64,000 bases of DNA from JANQRZ01 sp965215165 (GTDB taxonomy: Bacteria > Bacteroidota > Rhodothermia > Rhodothermales > JANQRZ01), in contig CBDCCX010000006.1 of NCBI GenBank assembly GCA_965215165.1, forward strand, positions 2,418,001-2,482,000, written 5' to 3'. Below, piece by piece: positions 1 through 8,807 of this stretch. Positions within the stretch are counted from its first letter, which is position 1. The number at the start of each line of letters is the position of its first letter. The position numbers and the translations under genes were made by a program. A model generated the notes under the pieces. The model saw nothing but the letters and a program-made list of their open reading frames with translations, ran no database searches and had not been told where the DNA came from.

Positions 1-446
1 AACGACACCGCCGCGTGGCCGGAGGGAAACGAGTACGGGTCGAACGCCGTCGGGTGGCCGCGCGCGCGGGGCGTGATGTCCGAGAGCGAGGCGTAGGGCC
101 GGGGCCGCCGGACGACGTTCTTGAGCGCGAAGACCGCCCCCACCGTGCCCGCCTCGGCGAGGGTCATCAGATAGGCCGGCTGGTAGTCGCCGTCGCCGAG
201 GGCGAGCGTGCCGAGCCAATGGGCTGGAACGGCACCGAGGAAGGTCTTCTGCGAGCTCCAGTTCGCTCCGCGCATCACGGCCGCAAAGGCCGGAGCCTCG
301 ATGTCGTAGATCAGGTGGAGCGCCCGGATGTCGCGCGTGCTCGGCGGGTCCTCGGCCACGACCGTCGTGTCGATGGGCGCGTCCTGGCCGCGCACCGGCA
401 GGGCGAGCAGGAACAGGAGGGCGACGGGCAAAGGGCGAATGGGCAC
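1..446 (-). CDS. PAP2-family phosphatase, 3' end cut by window edge
   Basis: A frame read from a GTG at 446 runs off the start of the window (148 codons visible). It opens with a Sec signal peptide (hydrophobic LPVALLFLLALPVRGQ). Further in it shows KNVVRRPRPY, which fits the first PAP2 phosphatase signature Kx6RP, and SFPSGHAAVS, which contains the second (PSGH). The third signature (SRx5Hx3D) would lie outside the window. PAP2 enzymes remove phosphate from lipid phosphates or phosphate esters, usually facing the periplasm; the substrate here cannot be named. The GTG start is chosen because the signal peptide follows at once and no ATG sits in frame before it. The recA terminator lies just upstream. 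Family assignment is firm; the start is less so. Confidence 0.8.
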   Translation of the reverse strand, partial: MPIRPLPVALLFLLALPVRGQDAPIDTTVVAEDPPSTRDIRALHLIYDIEAPAFAAVMRGANWSSQKTFLGAVPAHWLGTLALGDGDYQPAYLMTLAEAGTVGAVFALKNVVRRPRPYASLSDITPRARGHPTAFDPYSFPSGHAAVS

Positions 447-490
447 GGGGGAGGGGGGAGGCGGAGGGGCAAGCTAGCGCCGCGCGCACG

Positions 491-527
491 AAAAAGCAGC
501 GCCGCCGAAAGGTATCGGCGGCGCTGC
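491..527 (-). terminator. Rho-independent terminator of recA
   Basis: A 13-base perfect stem (496-508 pairing with 515-527, arm GCAGCGCCGCCGA) with loop AAGGTA. Read on the minus strand it is followed by five T (491-495). It lies about 40 bases after the recA stop codon. Confidence 0.85.
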
Positions 528-538
528 GGTCCCGCAAA

Positions 539-566
539 AGCAGACCAGGCTAGGGAGCAGACCAGG

Positions 567-571
<5 letters not shown>
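539..571. repeat. Tandem 16-base repeat overlapping the recA stop codon
   Basis: AGCAGACCAGGCTAGG occurs at 539-554 and again at 556-571, a period of 17 bases. The second copy contains the recA stop codon (567-569), and the first copy reproduces the same triplet 17 bases downstream, out of frame. Confidence 0.9.
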
Positions 572-1673
<1,102 letters not shown>

Positions 1674-1811
1674 GATTGGGAGGGTGCAATGCGTGGTGAA
1701 AGGGGGACGGGCGTAGGATACGACGGCGTGCTGCCAGCCCTGTGTCATATCAGGAGTAGACGCGCAAGGTCCCGCGCCGTAACCCCATCGCCCGGATTTT
1801 TCTCGGAGACA

Positions 1812-1851
1812 CCTCGCCGAACATCGGGCGAGGCACGCCGCATCCCTACGG
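1812..1851. repeat. Partial palindromic intergenic element
   Basis: CCTCGCC (1812-1818) faces GGGCGAGG (1825-1832), followed by GCACGCCGCATCCCTACGG. The right half closely resembles the right half of the 19192-19263 element (TCGGGCGAGGCACGC...CCCTACGG). It lies between recA and cinA, just beyond the cinA stop codon, and appears to be a degraded member of the GTAGGGGC palindrome family. Confidence 0.6.
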
Positions 1852-1853
1852 TT

Positions 1854-3113
1854 TCATCGTCCCGCGTCCCGGCGCAGGAGCTGGCGGCGGACGAGGTTCA
1901 GGGCCGCCGTCACGCTGAGGCGCTTGTTGAGCAGCCGCTCCCTCGCCAAGCGGAGCTGGACGGCGTAGGTGCCCTCGGCGTCGGCATACCCGATCCAGAC
2001 CGTGCCGACGGGCTTCTCCGGCGTCCCGCCGCCCGGCCCGGCGACGCCCGTCGTCGAGATCCCGAGGTCGGCCCCGAGGTGGGCGCGGGCACCGGCGGCG
2101 AGCTGCCGGGCGACGGCCTCGCTCACGGCCCCGTCGCGGCGGAGCGCGGCCTCGTCCACGCCGAGGAGGTTCACCTTGGTCGCGTTCCCGTAGACGACCA
2201 CCCCGCCGTTGTAGTAGGCCGACGCGCCGGGGACGTTCGTGATCCGGTCGCTGAGGAGGCCGCCGGTGCAGCTCTCGGCCGTGGCGAGCGTCAGGCCACG
2301 CGCCGCGAGCATTCGCCCGACGGCCGCCTCGAGGAGGTCGTCGCCTTCGCCGAAGACGACGTCACCGGAGCGCTCGCGGACGAGGGCCTCGAAGTCGGCA
2401 AGCCTGGTTTCGGCGTCTTCCTCGGTGGCACCCAAGGCGGTGATGCGGAGGCGGATGACGCCGTAGCGCGGGAGGAAGGCAAGCTGCAAATCAGGGCCGA
2501 GGCGGTCGGCGTAGTCGCCGAGCGTGTCGGCGAGGTCGGACTCGCCCCGCCCGACGGTGAGGAGGGTTTTCTGGACGACGGTGCCCGCGCCGCGCCGCGC
2601 GACCAAGCGCGGGAGCACGGAGTCGCGCACGATGGTGCGCATCTCGTTCGGCACGCCGGGCAGCACGGCGACGGCGCACCGCGCGGCCTCGTCCTCGAAC
2701 CACAATCCGGGCGCGGTCCCGACCGGGTTCGGCAGCGCCTCGAAACCCTCGGGCACCTCGGCCTGCACGCGGTTGCGCGCGGCCATCGGCCGGCCCCGCG
2801 CCTCGAACTTCGCCCGCAACTCGGCGAAGAGGTCGTCCCGGAAGACGAGCGCGCGGCCTAGCTCATCGGCGATGGCCTTCTTGGTGATGTCGTCGTGCGT
2901 CGGCCCGAGGCCGCCGGTGAGGATCACGGCGTCGGAGGCCGCGAGGGCGCGGCGGAGCGCGTCGCGGATGTCAGCGGCGGCGTCGGACACCGTCTCGGCG
3001 TGGCCCACGGTGATGCCATGCGCGCTGAGCTGCTCGCCGAGCCACGCCGCGTTCGTGTTGACGGTCTGCCCGATCAGCAGCTCGTCGCCGACGGTGATGA
3101 GAGAGACGATCAT
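1854..3113 (-). CDS. cinA: CinA-family protein / nicotinamide-nucleotide amidase
   Basis: A 419-residue two-domain CinA protein, the full length for the family. The N-terminal part (about 1-170) is the molybdopterin-binding-like (MoaB/MoCF) fold with GDELLIGQTVNTNAAWL and the loop TGGLGPTHDD. The C-terminal part (about 255-415) is the PncC/CinA-C nicotinamide-nucleotide amidase domain with ATAESCTGGLLSDRITNVPG and GISTTGVAGPGGGTPEKPVG. Such proteins recycle pyridine nucleotide by deamidating NMN, and in some species the gene is cotranscribed with recA or competence genes. The ATG at 3113 begins exactly at the conserved start of the first domain (MIVSLITVGDELL). It follows pyrE on the same strand after an 85-base spacer holding an imperfect inverted repeat. 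Confidence 0.95.
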   Translation of the reverse strand: MIVSLITVGDELLIGQTVNTNAAWLGEQLSAHGITVGHAETVSDAAADIRDALRRALAASDAVILTGGLGPTHDDITKKAIADELGRALVFRDDLFAELRAKFEARGRPMAARNRVQAEVPEGFEALPNPVGTAPGLWFEDEAARCAVAVLPGVPNEMRTIVRDSVLPRLVARRGAGTVVQKTLLTVGRGESDLADTLGDYADRLGPDLQLAFLPRYGVIRLRITALGATEEDAETRLADFEALVRERSGDVVFGEGDDLLEAAVGRMLAARGLTLATAESCTGGLLSDRITNVPGASAYYNGGVVVYGNATKVNLLGVDEAALRRDGAVSEAVARQLAAGARAHLGADLGISTTGVAGPGGGTPEKPVGTVWIGYADAEGTYAVQLRLARERLLNKRLSVTAALNLVRRQLLRRDAGR

Positions 3114-3135
3114 TCGATTCTGGGATTTCGATTGG

Positions 3136-3192
3136 GGATTTCGGATTTGACATCGTGCGTGGCGAGAGACTCTCAATCCAAAATCGGAAATC
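3136..3192. repeat. Imperfect A/T-rich inverted repeat between pyrE and cinA
   Basis: GGATTTCGGATTTGA (3136-3150) is nearly complementary to ATCCAAAATCGGAAATC (3176-3192). The spacer looks much poorer in G and C than the genes around it. The 17 bases at 3176-3192 recur exactly, in opposite orientation, at 35957-35973 beside porX, so this is an interspersed intergenic repeat. Confidence 0.7.
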
Positions 3193-3198
3193 AGAAAC

Positions 3199-3858
3199 CT
3201 AAAATCGGCTGCTCCAGCCTTCGGGGTCGGCGCGCCAGGCGCGGAGCGTGGCGAGGGCCGCCGCGTCGAGGGTGGCGGCACGCTCGGCGACGCGGAGCAG
3301 GGTCTCGAAGTCCGTGAGTGTGGCCTGCTCGAGGTCGGCCTCGGCGAAGCGCTCGGTAGCTGCGTCGAGGCCGTAGGAGAAGATGGCGAGGACGGCCGTC
3401 GGGATGATCCCCTCCGCGCGCAGCGCCTCGGCGGCGGCAACCGCCGAGCCGCCGGTCGAGATCAGGTCCTCGATGAGCACCACGTACTGCCCCTCGGCGA
3501 GGCGGCCCTCGATCCGGTTCTCGCGACCGTGCCCCTTCGCGCTCGCGCGGACGTAGGCCAGCGGCAGCCCCGAGCGGTCGGCCACGAGCGCGGCCTGCGG
3601 GATGCCGGCCGTCGCCACGCCCGCCACGGCGTCGGGCACCGTCTCGCTCCGGCCGATCAGCTCCTGGAGGCCCGCCGTGATCCGAGCGCGGATCGCCGGG
3701 TAGGCCAGCGTGACCCGGTTGTCGCAGTAGACCGGCGCGCGCAGGCCAGACGCCCACGTGAAAGGATCGTCCGGCCGCAGCACGAGCGCACCGATCTCCA
3801 GCAGGTCGGCCGCGACCTGCTCGCGGAGTGTGGTGAGGGGGTCGATGTGAGGCGTCAC
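3199..3858 (-). CDS. pyrE: Orotate phosphoribosyltransferase
   Basis: PyrE joins orotate to PRPP to give orotidine 5'-phosphate in de novo pyrimidine synthesis. The 219-residue protein shows the PRPP-binding motif VVLIEDLISTGGSAVAAAEAL (about residues 125-145), the N-terminal orotate-binding region (FTWASGLRAPVYCDNR) and the lysine-containing loop SAKGHGRENRIEG over the active site. The ATG at 3858 gives a normal N-terminus. It lies upstream of cinA on the same strand, separated by a repeat-bearing spacer, so cotranscription is possible but there is no functional link. No other pyr genes are nearby. Confidence 0.95.
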   Translation of the reverse strand: MTPHIDPLTTLREQVAADLLEIGALVLRPDDPFTWASGLRAPVYCDNRVTLAYPAIRARITAGLQELIGRSETVPDAVAGVATAGIPQAALVADRSGLPLAYVRASAKGHGRENRIEGRLAEGQYVVLIEDLISTGGSAVAAAEALRAEGIIPTAVLAIFSYGLDAATERFAEADLEQATLTDFETLLRVAERAATLDAAALATLRAWRADPEGWSSRF

Positions 3859-3924
3859 GGGCAGAGGGCTCGGGGCGATGGGGGACGGCCCGTAAGATAT
3901 TCGCGCATGCGCGACCTGAGCTAC

Positions 3925-5391
3925 CTACCGCAGCAGCGTCACCGTCTGCGAAGCGTTTCCGCTTGGTGTGGTCATCCGCACGAGGTAAACCCCCGCCGGA
4001 AGCCCTGCCGCCTCGAGCGTCACCACCCCATCGCCCGCCGGGGCCGGCCCGTCGCGGAGCGCCGCGACCTCGCGCCCGAGCACGTCGTACACCGCCATGC
4101 GCATCGGTCCCGCCACGGGCAGGTCGTAACGCAGCGTCGTCGTGCCCGAGAACGGGTTGGGGTAGGCCGGCCGCAGCGTGAGCGCGGCCTCGGGCGCTGC
4201 TTCCCCCTCGCTGCTGACTGGGCGCGGCGCGAACCGGTAGAGGTCGCCGAGGAAAAGGTTGACGAAGTACAGCTCGCCGGCCTCGTCGGTCCCGAGCGAG
4301 GCGACGAAGTAGCCGGTGAAGTCCGACAGCAGCTCGACCTCGGCCGGCTCGCCGCTGCCGGGGTCGTAGGCCAAGCTCCAGAACTTGCGGCTCCCCCAGT
4401 CGGCGAAGAGGTACCTGCCGTAGAAGTCAGGATGGGCCCCGCCGCGGTACACATACCCGCCCGTCACCGAGTTGCCGACGGTATGGTCGTAGGACCAGAC
4501 GGGCGGTGTCAGCCCCTCCTGGTCGCACATCTCGGCGTCAAAACACACCGGTCCTTCCATCGTATTCCAGCCGTAGTTGCCTCCTGCCGTGACGAGGTCG
4601 ATCTCCTCCCACTCCAACTCGCCCACGTCGCCGACCCAGACGTCGCCCGTCTCGGGGTCGATGGAGAAGCGCCATGGATTGCGGAAACCGTAGGCCCAGA
4701 TCTCCTCGCGCCAGCCCTCGGCGTTGCCGACGAACGGGTTGTCGGGCGGGATGCCATAATTACGTCCACCGGAGGGGGTGTCCACGTCCAGGCGGAGGAT
4801 CGAGCCGAAGAGGGTGGTGCGGTCCTGGCCGCTGCCGAGCGGGTCGAAGCAGCACTGCCCGTCGCCGAGCGAGAGGTAGAGGTAGCGCTCGCGGTCCGGC
4901 CCCTCCGGGATACCGAAGTGGAGGTCACCGCCGTGGTGGTTCAGCGACTCAGCGACCCGCTCGATATCGAGCAGGATCAGCTCGGTCTCGAGGTCCACGG
5001 GCTGCCCGGTCTCGGCCGGCGCGGTGAAGCGCGAGAGGCGCGAGCGGTAAGGGCCCTCGCCCTCCTCGGTGACGTACGAGACGTAGAAGTAGCGGTTCAC
5101 CTCGTAGTCGGGGTGAAAGGCGAGGCCGAGCAGGCCACCCGCAGCGTCCGACAGGATGTTGTTCGAGAGGTCGAGGAAGGTATCGGCCGCCGCCACCTCG
5201 TCGTCGTTGGGGAACGCGTAGACGCGGCCGTAGATGTCAGCCACGTAGAGGTAGTCCGAGCCGTCGTCCGCATTGCGGACCGCGATGCCCCACTCGAAGT
5301 TCAGGTTGGGGAACGCCGGCTCGAACAGCTCCTGAGCGGCGGCGGGGCCGGCTACGAGGAGGAGTAAACCGAGAAGTCTGAGCGTAAACAT
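3925..5391 (-). CDS. Secreted sugar-dehydrogenase-like beta-propeller with T9SS sorting domain
   Basis: The 488-residue product starts with a signal peptide (MFTLRLLGLLLLVAGPAAAQ), continues as a glucose/sorbosone dehydrogenase-type six-bladed propeller (about 25-395: LFGSILRLDVDTPSGGRNYG, EIWAYGFRNPWRFSIDPETG) and ends in a T9SS type-A sorting domain (about 405-488: PAYPNPFSGTTTLRYDLP, VYDVLGREVAAL, GVYLVRMTT). Soluble members of this propeller family use PQQ to oxidise aldose sugars; whether this one binds PQQ cannot be judged by eye. The sorting domain predicts export by T9SS and surface attachment or release. The ATG at 5391 is chosen because the signal peptide begins there. It is the second of two tandem paralogues, 51 bases after the first. 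Confidence 0.88.
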   Translation of the reverse strand: MFTLRLLGLLLLVAGPAAAQELFEPAFPNLNFEWGIAVRNADDGSDYLYVADIYGRVYAFPNDDEVAAADTFLDLSNNILSDAAGGLLGLAFHPDYEVNRYFYVSYVTEEGEGPYRSRLSRFTAPAETGQPVDLETELILLDIERVAESLNHHGGDLHFGIPEGPDRERYLYLSLGDGQCCFDPLGSGQDRTTLFGSILRLDVDTPSGGRNYGIPPDNPFVGNAEGWREEIWAYGFRNPWRFSIDPETGDVWVGDVGELEWEEIDLVTAGGNYGWNTMEGPVCFDAEMCDQEGLTPPVWSYDHTVGNSVTGGYVYRGGAHPDFYGRYLFADWGSRKFWSLAYDPGSGEPAEVELLSDFTGYFVASLGTDEAGELYFVNLFLGDLYRFAPRPVSSEGEAAPEAALTLRPAYPNPFSGTTTLRYDLPVAGPMRMAVYDVLGREVAALRDGPAPAGDGVVTLEAAGLPAGVYLVRMTTPSGNASQTVTLLR

Positions 5392-5442
5392 CGGCCGTGT
5401 AGAGGGAGAGTAGTAGAGAGAGAGCAGCGTGGAGAGCAAAGG

Positions 5443-6885
5443 TCAGCGCGTGAGGACGACCCGCCGGGTCTGGGTGGTCCCGGCCGCCTCCAAGCGCACC
5501 AGGTACAGGCCCGCCGCCAGACCCGACGCCGCAAACCGCGCCGACCCCTCGCCGGCCAGAGCCTCTCTGTCAGCGAGCACCGCGACCTCGCGCCCGAGCA
5601 CGTCGTAGACGGCGAGGCGCATTGGGCCGGGCTCTGCCAGGCTGTAGCGGAAGGCCGTCTCGCCGGAGAACGGGTTGGGGCCGTCTAGCTCCAGCCGGAT
5701 GCGGTCCAGCGGCGTGTCGCCCCCCACCGAGGTGTCGGTCTCGGAGAAGAAGCGGTAGATGGTGCCGGTCTGGAGCGCGACGTACAGCTCGCCAGCCGCG
5801 TCCTCGCCGAACGAGGTGGGGTAGCGGAGTGTCTCGATGGCGAGCTGTTCATTCTCCGGCGTGTCGCCCCTGGCGTCGAGCGCCCAGTAGCGGCCGGAGC
5901 AGTAGTCCGCGTAGACGTAGCGGCCCGCGAGCTCCGGGACCTCGCTGCCCCGGTAGACGTAGCCGCCGGTGATGGAGCAGTTGCCGTTGCCGTGCGCGTA
6001 CTCCCAGACCGGGAACAGCAAGCCGGCCGGGTTGCACGGCCCGTCGAAGCAGGCGTTGCCTTCGTAGGTGTTCCAGCCGTAGTTGCCCCCGTTCCGCATC
6101 TGGTCGATTTCCTCCCACTCGTTCTGGCCGACGTCGGCGATCCAGCCGTCGCCGGTGGCGCGGTCGAAGGAGAAGCGCCAGGGGTTGCGAAGGCCCCAGG
6201 CGTAGATCTCGTCGCAGCTTCCGCCGGGCCCGTCCGCGATGGCGTTCAGGGGGACGGTGTAGTTGGCGGTGGAGCCGCCGCAGTCCGGGGCCGCCCCGCC
6301 GCCGTCCACGTCGAGGCGGAGAATCGAGCCGAGGAGCGTGGTCGGGTCCTGACCGTTCTCCTCGGGGTCGCCGCCGGCGCCGCCGTCGCCGAACGAGGCG
6401 TAGAGGTAGCCGTCGGGGCCGAACACGAGGCCGCCGCCGTTGTGGTTGCCGTAGGGCTGCGCGATCTCCAGAAGGATCAGCTCGGTGTCGGGGTCGGCGA
6501 CCTCCGGATCGGCGGAGGAGCGGGAAAACTGGGAGACGCGCGAGCGCAGCGGGCTGCCGGCGGTGTAGCTGACGTAGAGGTAGCCGTTGGTGTCGTACTC
6601 CGGGTGGAAGGCGAGGCCGAGCAGGCCGCCCTCGTTGGAGGCGTCGTTTACACGAGCCTGGATGTCGAGGAACGTGCTCGCCGAGGCCACGTCCGGGTCG
6701 ATGGTGAGCATCTGCACGCGGCCGGCCTGCTCGACGATGTAGAGCCGGTCCGGGTGCACCGGGTCGTGCTCGATGCCGACGGGGTTGGTGAACGAGAGGT
6801 TCGGGAAGGCGGCCTCGGCGCTGAGCTGCGCGCGCGCAGGCACCGACAGGCAGAGGCAGGCGAGGACGATCAGCAGGGTTCGCAT
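5443..6885 (-). CDS. Secreted sugar-dehydrogenase-like beta-propeller with T9SS sorting domain (paralogue)
   Basis: 480 residues: signal peptide MRTLLIVLACLCLSVPARAQ, a glucose/sorbosone dehydrogenase-type propeller (about 22-395, with GLLGLAFHPEYDTNGYLYVS, LLGSILRLDVDGGG and IYAWGLRNPWRFSFDRATG), and a C-terminal T9SS sorting domain (NPFSGETAFRYSLAEPGPM, VYDVLGREVAVL, AAGLYLVRLEA). It is the upstream partner of the paralogue at 3925-5391 and probably cotranscribed with it. The frame stays open far upstream of the ATG at 6885, but that extra sequence has no family character, and the signal peptide fixes the start. Conservation with the neighbour covers propeller and sorting domain, pointing to whole-gene duplication. 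Confidence 0.88.
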   Translation of the reverse strand: MRTLLIVLACLCLSVPARAQLSAEAAFPNLSFTNPVGIEHDPVHPDRLYIVEQAGRVQMLTIDPDVASASTFLDIQARVNDASNEGGLLGLAFHPEYDTNGYLYVSYTAGSPLRSRVSQFSRSSADPEVADPDTELILLEIAQPYGNHNGGGLVFGPDGYLYASFGDGGAGGDPEENGQDPTTLLGSILRLDVDGGGAAPDCGGSTANYTVPLNAIADGPGGSCDEIYAWGLRNPWRFSFDRATGDGWIADVGQNEWEEIDQMRNGGNYGWNTYEGNACFDGPCNPAGLLFPVWEYAHGNGNCSITGGYVYRGSEVPELAGRYVYADYCSGRYWALDARGDTPENEQLAIETLRYPTSFGEDAAGELYVALQTGTIYRFFSETDTSVGGDTPLDRIRLELDGPNPFSGETAFRYSLAEPGPMRLAVYDVLGREVAVLADREALAGEGSARFAASGLAAGLYLVRLEAAGTTQTRRVVLTR

Positions 6886-7062
6886 TCGGCTGAAGGTTGG
6901 TGGCGACCTCGCCTGGGGCGGGGTCTGGGTCGAGAGACGTGTCGGGCGTAAGTATAGCGCATTCTGCCCCCGCTCGCAGCACGCTTCGCCCCCCGTCCGT
7001 GCGGCACGTCCCCGAGCGACGACCTTCCGTAGCTTTTCACCGTCTCCCTTCTCGCCCCCACT

Positions 7063-7662
7063 ATGCGCTGGTTGCCTCTCCTCCTCTGCGTTGTCCTCCT
7101 CGCGGCGTGCGGGGGGCCGCCCGCCGAGCGCGCCCTCCCACCCGCCGCCGAGCGCGCCGCCCGGTGGCAGGCTTGGCGCGCAGCTAAAGACTCGCTCTTC
7201 CGGTCGCCCGACTCGCCGCTGCTCGCCTCGCAGCGCGCCACCTTCGAGCGGCTCGCCTTCTTCCCCTACGACTCGGCGCTCGCCTTCGCCGTTACGCTCG
7301 CCCCAGCGCTGGAGCGCGACACGCTCCGCCTCGCCACCTCGACCGGCGAGCCGCGCACGGTCATCCCCTTTGGCACGTTCTCGTTCCCCGTCGCGGGCCG
7401 CCGCCCCCGCCTCACCGTCTTCCAGCCCACCGACGGCGACCTCCGCCTCTTCCTCCCCTTCGCGGACGCGACGAGCGGCCGGACCACCTACACTGGCGGG
7501 CGGTATCTCGACCTCGATGTGCGGCCGGACGGACAGTACGTGCTCGACTTCAACTACGCCTACAACCCGTACTGCGTCTACAACCCGACGTTTAGCTGCC
7601 CGCTTCCACCGGCTCAGAACCGGCTGACCGTTGCCCTCCCCGCCGGCGAGCAGCAGTTCTGA
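7063..7662 (+). CDS. DUF1684 lipoprotein
   Basis: A 199-residue predicted lipoprotein: hydrophobic N-terminus MRWLPLLLCVVLLAACG with the lipobox LAAC. The body matches DUF1684: RATFERLAFFPYDSALAFAV, VIPFGTFSFPVAGRRPRLTVF, GRYLDLDVRPDGQYVLDFNY, then the hallmark end AYNPYCVYNPTFSCPLPPAQN. The biochemical role of the family is unknown. It is transcribed divergently from the sugar-dehydrogenase pair across 177 bases that must hold both promoters. Its stop codon (7660-7662) runs into the first bases of a small inverted-repeat element. Confidence 0.9.
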   Translation: MRWLPLLLCVVLLAACGGPPAERALPPAAERAARWQAWRAAKDSLFRSPDSPLLASQRATFERLAFFPYDSALAFAVTLAPALERDTLRLATSTGEPRTVIPFGTFSFPVAGRRPRLTVFQPTDGDLRLFLPFADATSGRTTYTGGRYLDLDVRPDGQYVLDFNYAYNPYCVYNPTFSCPLPPAQNRLTVALPAGEQQF

Positions 7663-7840
7663 GAAACTGTTTGGATGTGCCGCGAGAAGGCGAGAGCGAG
7701 CGAGAACCGAGCCCGTCCAGGCGCGCCAGGGACGTGTCCCGTAGAAGCCCGATGCCCTCGCACCGGGTGACGAGCGCAACGTCGACGGGGCGGTGTGCAG
7801 CCGCTCGCAGCCCACGATCGGGAATCCCAAACAGTCTCTG
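7661..7840. mobile_element. Candidate MITE-like element
   Basis: GAGAAACTGTTTGGA (7661-7675) and the complement of the sequence ending at 7840 (CAGAGACTGTTTGGGA) form imperfect terminal inverted repeats agreeing at 12 of 15 positions. They bound 180 bases with no convincing gene. One end overlaps the stop codon of the DUF1684 gene and the other lies 10 bases from the ROK kinase stop. The size and ends suggest a non-autonomous element mobilised by a transposase encoded elsewhere. No clear target-site duplication was found. Confidence 0.5.
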
Positions 7841-7849
7841 AGTTGCCTG

Positions 7850-8803
7850 CTAGCCCAGCGACTCGCGCTGCTCGGCCGGCTGCTCGTCGCCGGAGTTGGC
7901 GTCCAGCGACGGGTGGAAGGCCGCCCCGAGAGCGGCGGCGCGGTTGCCGAGTCCGGCGGCGACCACCTTGACTCGGCCGCGCGGCACCGTCCACGCTCGG
8001 GGATCGACGCGTTCGCGGAGGCCGGGCAGGATGAGGTCGGCACTCCCCATCACGCCGCCGCCGATCACCACGCGGTCCGGGCCGTAGGCGTGGATGATGT
8101 TGACCACGCCGAGCGCGAGGTCGTCGAGGTAGGCGTCGAGCGTGGCCTGGTAGGCGGAGTCGCGCTTGCTGACGGTCTCGAAAAAGAGCGGCAGGATGTC
8201 GCCGCTGGTCGGGAGGTCGGGGTGCGCCTCGCGGACCTGGGCGGTGAGCGCCGTCGCCGAGCAGTAGAGCTCCAGGCAGCCTCGGCTGCCGCACGGGCAG
8301 CGCGGGCCGTGGCGGTCGATGGAGAGGTGCCCGCCGAGGATGCCGCCTAGTGGGTCGCCGCCGACGTAGGGTGCGCCGCGCACCACGAGCGCGCCGCCGA
8401 CGCCCGTCCCGAGCGTGAGGCACGCCAGCACCGAGGCCCCGCGGCCGGCCCCGAAGCGCCACTCGCCCCACGCGTAGGCCCGCGCGTCGTTCTCGACGGC
8501 GAAGGGCACCCCGAGAGCCTGCCCGAACGCGCTGCCCAGATCGGCCCCCGCCAGCAGCGCGCCCTCGCCGATGTCTTCGACCACGCGCCCCGCTTCAGGG
8601 TCCACCAAGCCCTTGATGGCGAGGCCCGCCGCCTCCAGGTCGTAGCCGCCGCTCAGCCGGAGGGCGTAGACGATCAGGTTATCTAGCAGCTCTCCGTGCC
8701 GGAAGGCGCGCAGCGGGGTCTGCTCGAACAGGACGACCTCACCGGCCCCGGTGAAAACCCCTGCCTTGAGGTTCGTCCCACCGAAGTCCATACCAAAGCG
8801 CAT
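7850..8803 (-). CDS. ROK-family sugar kinase (glucokinase-like)
   Basis: A 317-residue ROK kinase. The N-terminal phosphate-binding loop is MDFGGTNLKAG; the sugar-binding region carries ENDARAYAWGEWRFGAG and LGTGVGGALVV. The ROK signature is complete: GGHLSIDRHGPRCPCGSRGCLE, where the His and the Cys residues bind structural zinc. The C-terminal adenine loop is IIHAYGPDRVVIGGGVM. The family phosphorylates glucose, N-acetylmannosamine or similar hexoses with ATP; the exact sugar is not decidable here. There is no N-terminal helix-turn-helix, so it is an enzyme, not a repressor. It follows the Fes-like gene after only 4 bases and is surely cotranscribed with it. Confidence 0.9.
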   Translation of the reverse strand: MRFGMDFGGTNLKAGVFTGAGEVVLFEQTPLRAFRHGELLDNLIVYALRLSGGYDLEAAGLAIKGLVDPEAGRVVEDIGEGALLAGADLGSAFGQALGVPFAVENDARAYAWGEWRFGAGRGASVLACLTLGTGVGGALVVRGAPYVGGDPLGGILGGHLSIDRHGPRCPCGSRGCLELYCSATALTAQVREAHPDLPTSGDILPLFFETVSKRDSAYQATLDAYLDDLALGVVNIIHAYGPDRVVIGGGVMGSADLILPGLRERVDPRAWTVPRGRVKVVAAGLGNRAAALGAAFHPSLDANSGDEQPAEQRESLG

Positions 8804-8807
8804 CGCG

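Noticed and set aside
1674..1853. SOS operator or promoter upstream of recA
   Set aside because: I saw no convincing palindrome of the known LexA types and the SOS box of this lineage is not something I can state.
5392..5442. Purine-rich stretch between the two propeller genes as an inverted repeat
   Set aside because: It has no complementary arm and can be a simple spacer.
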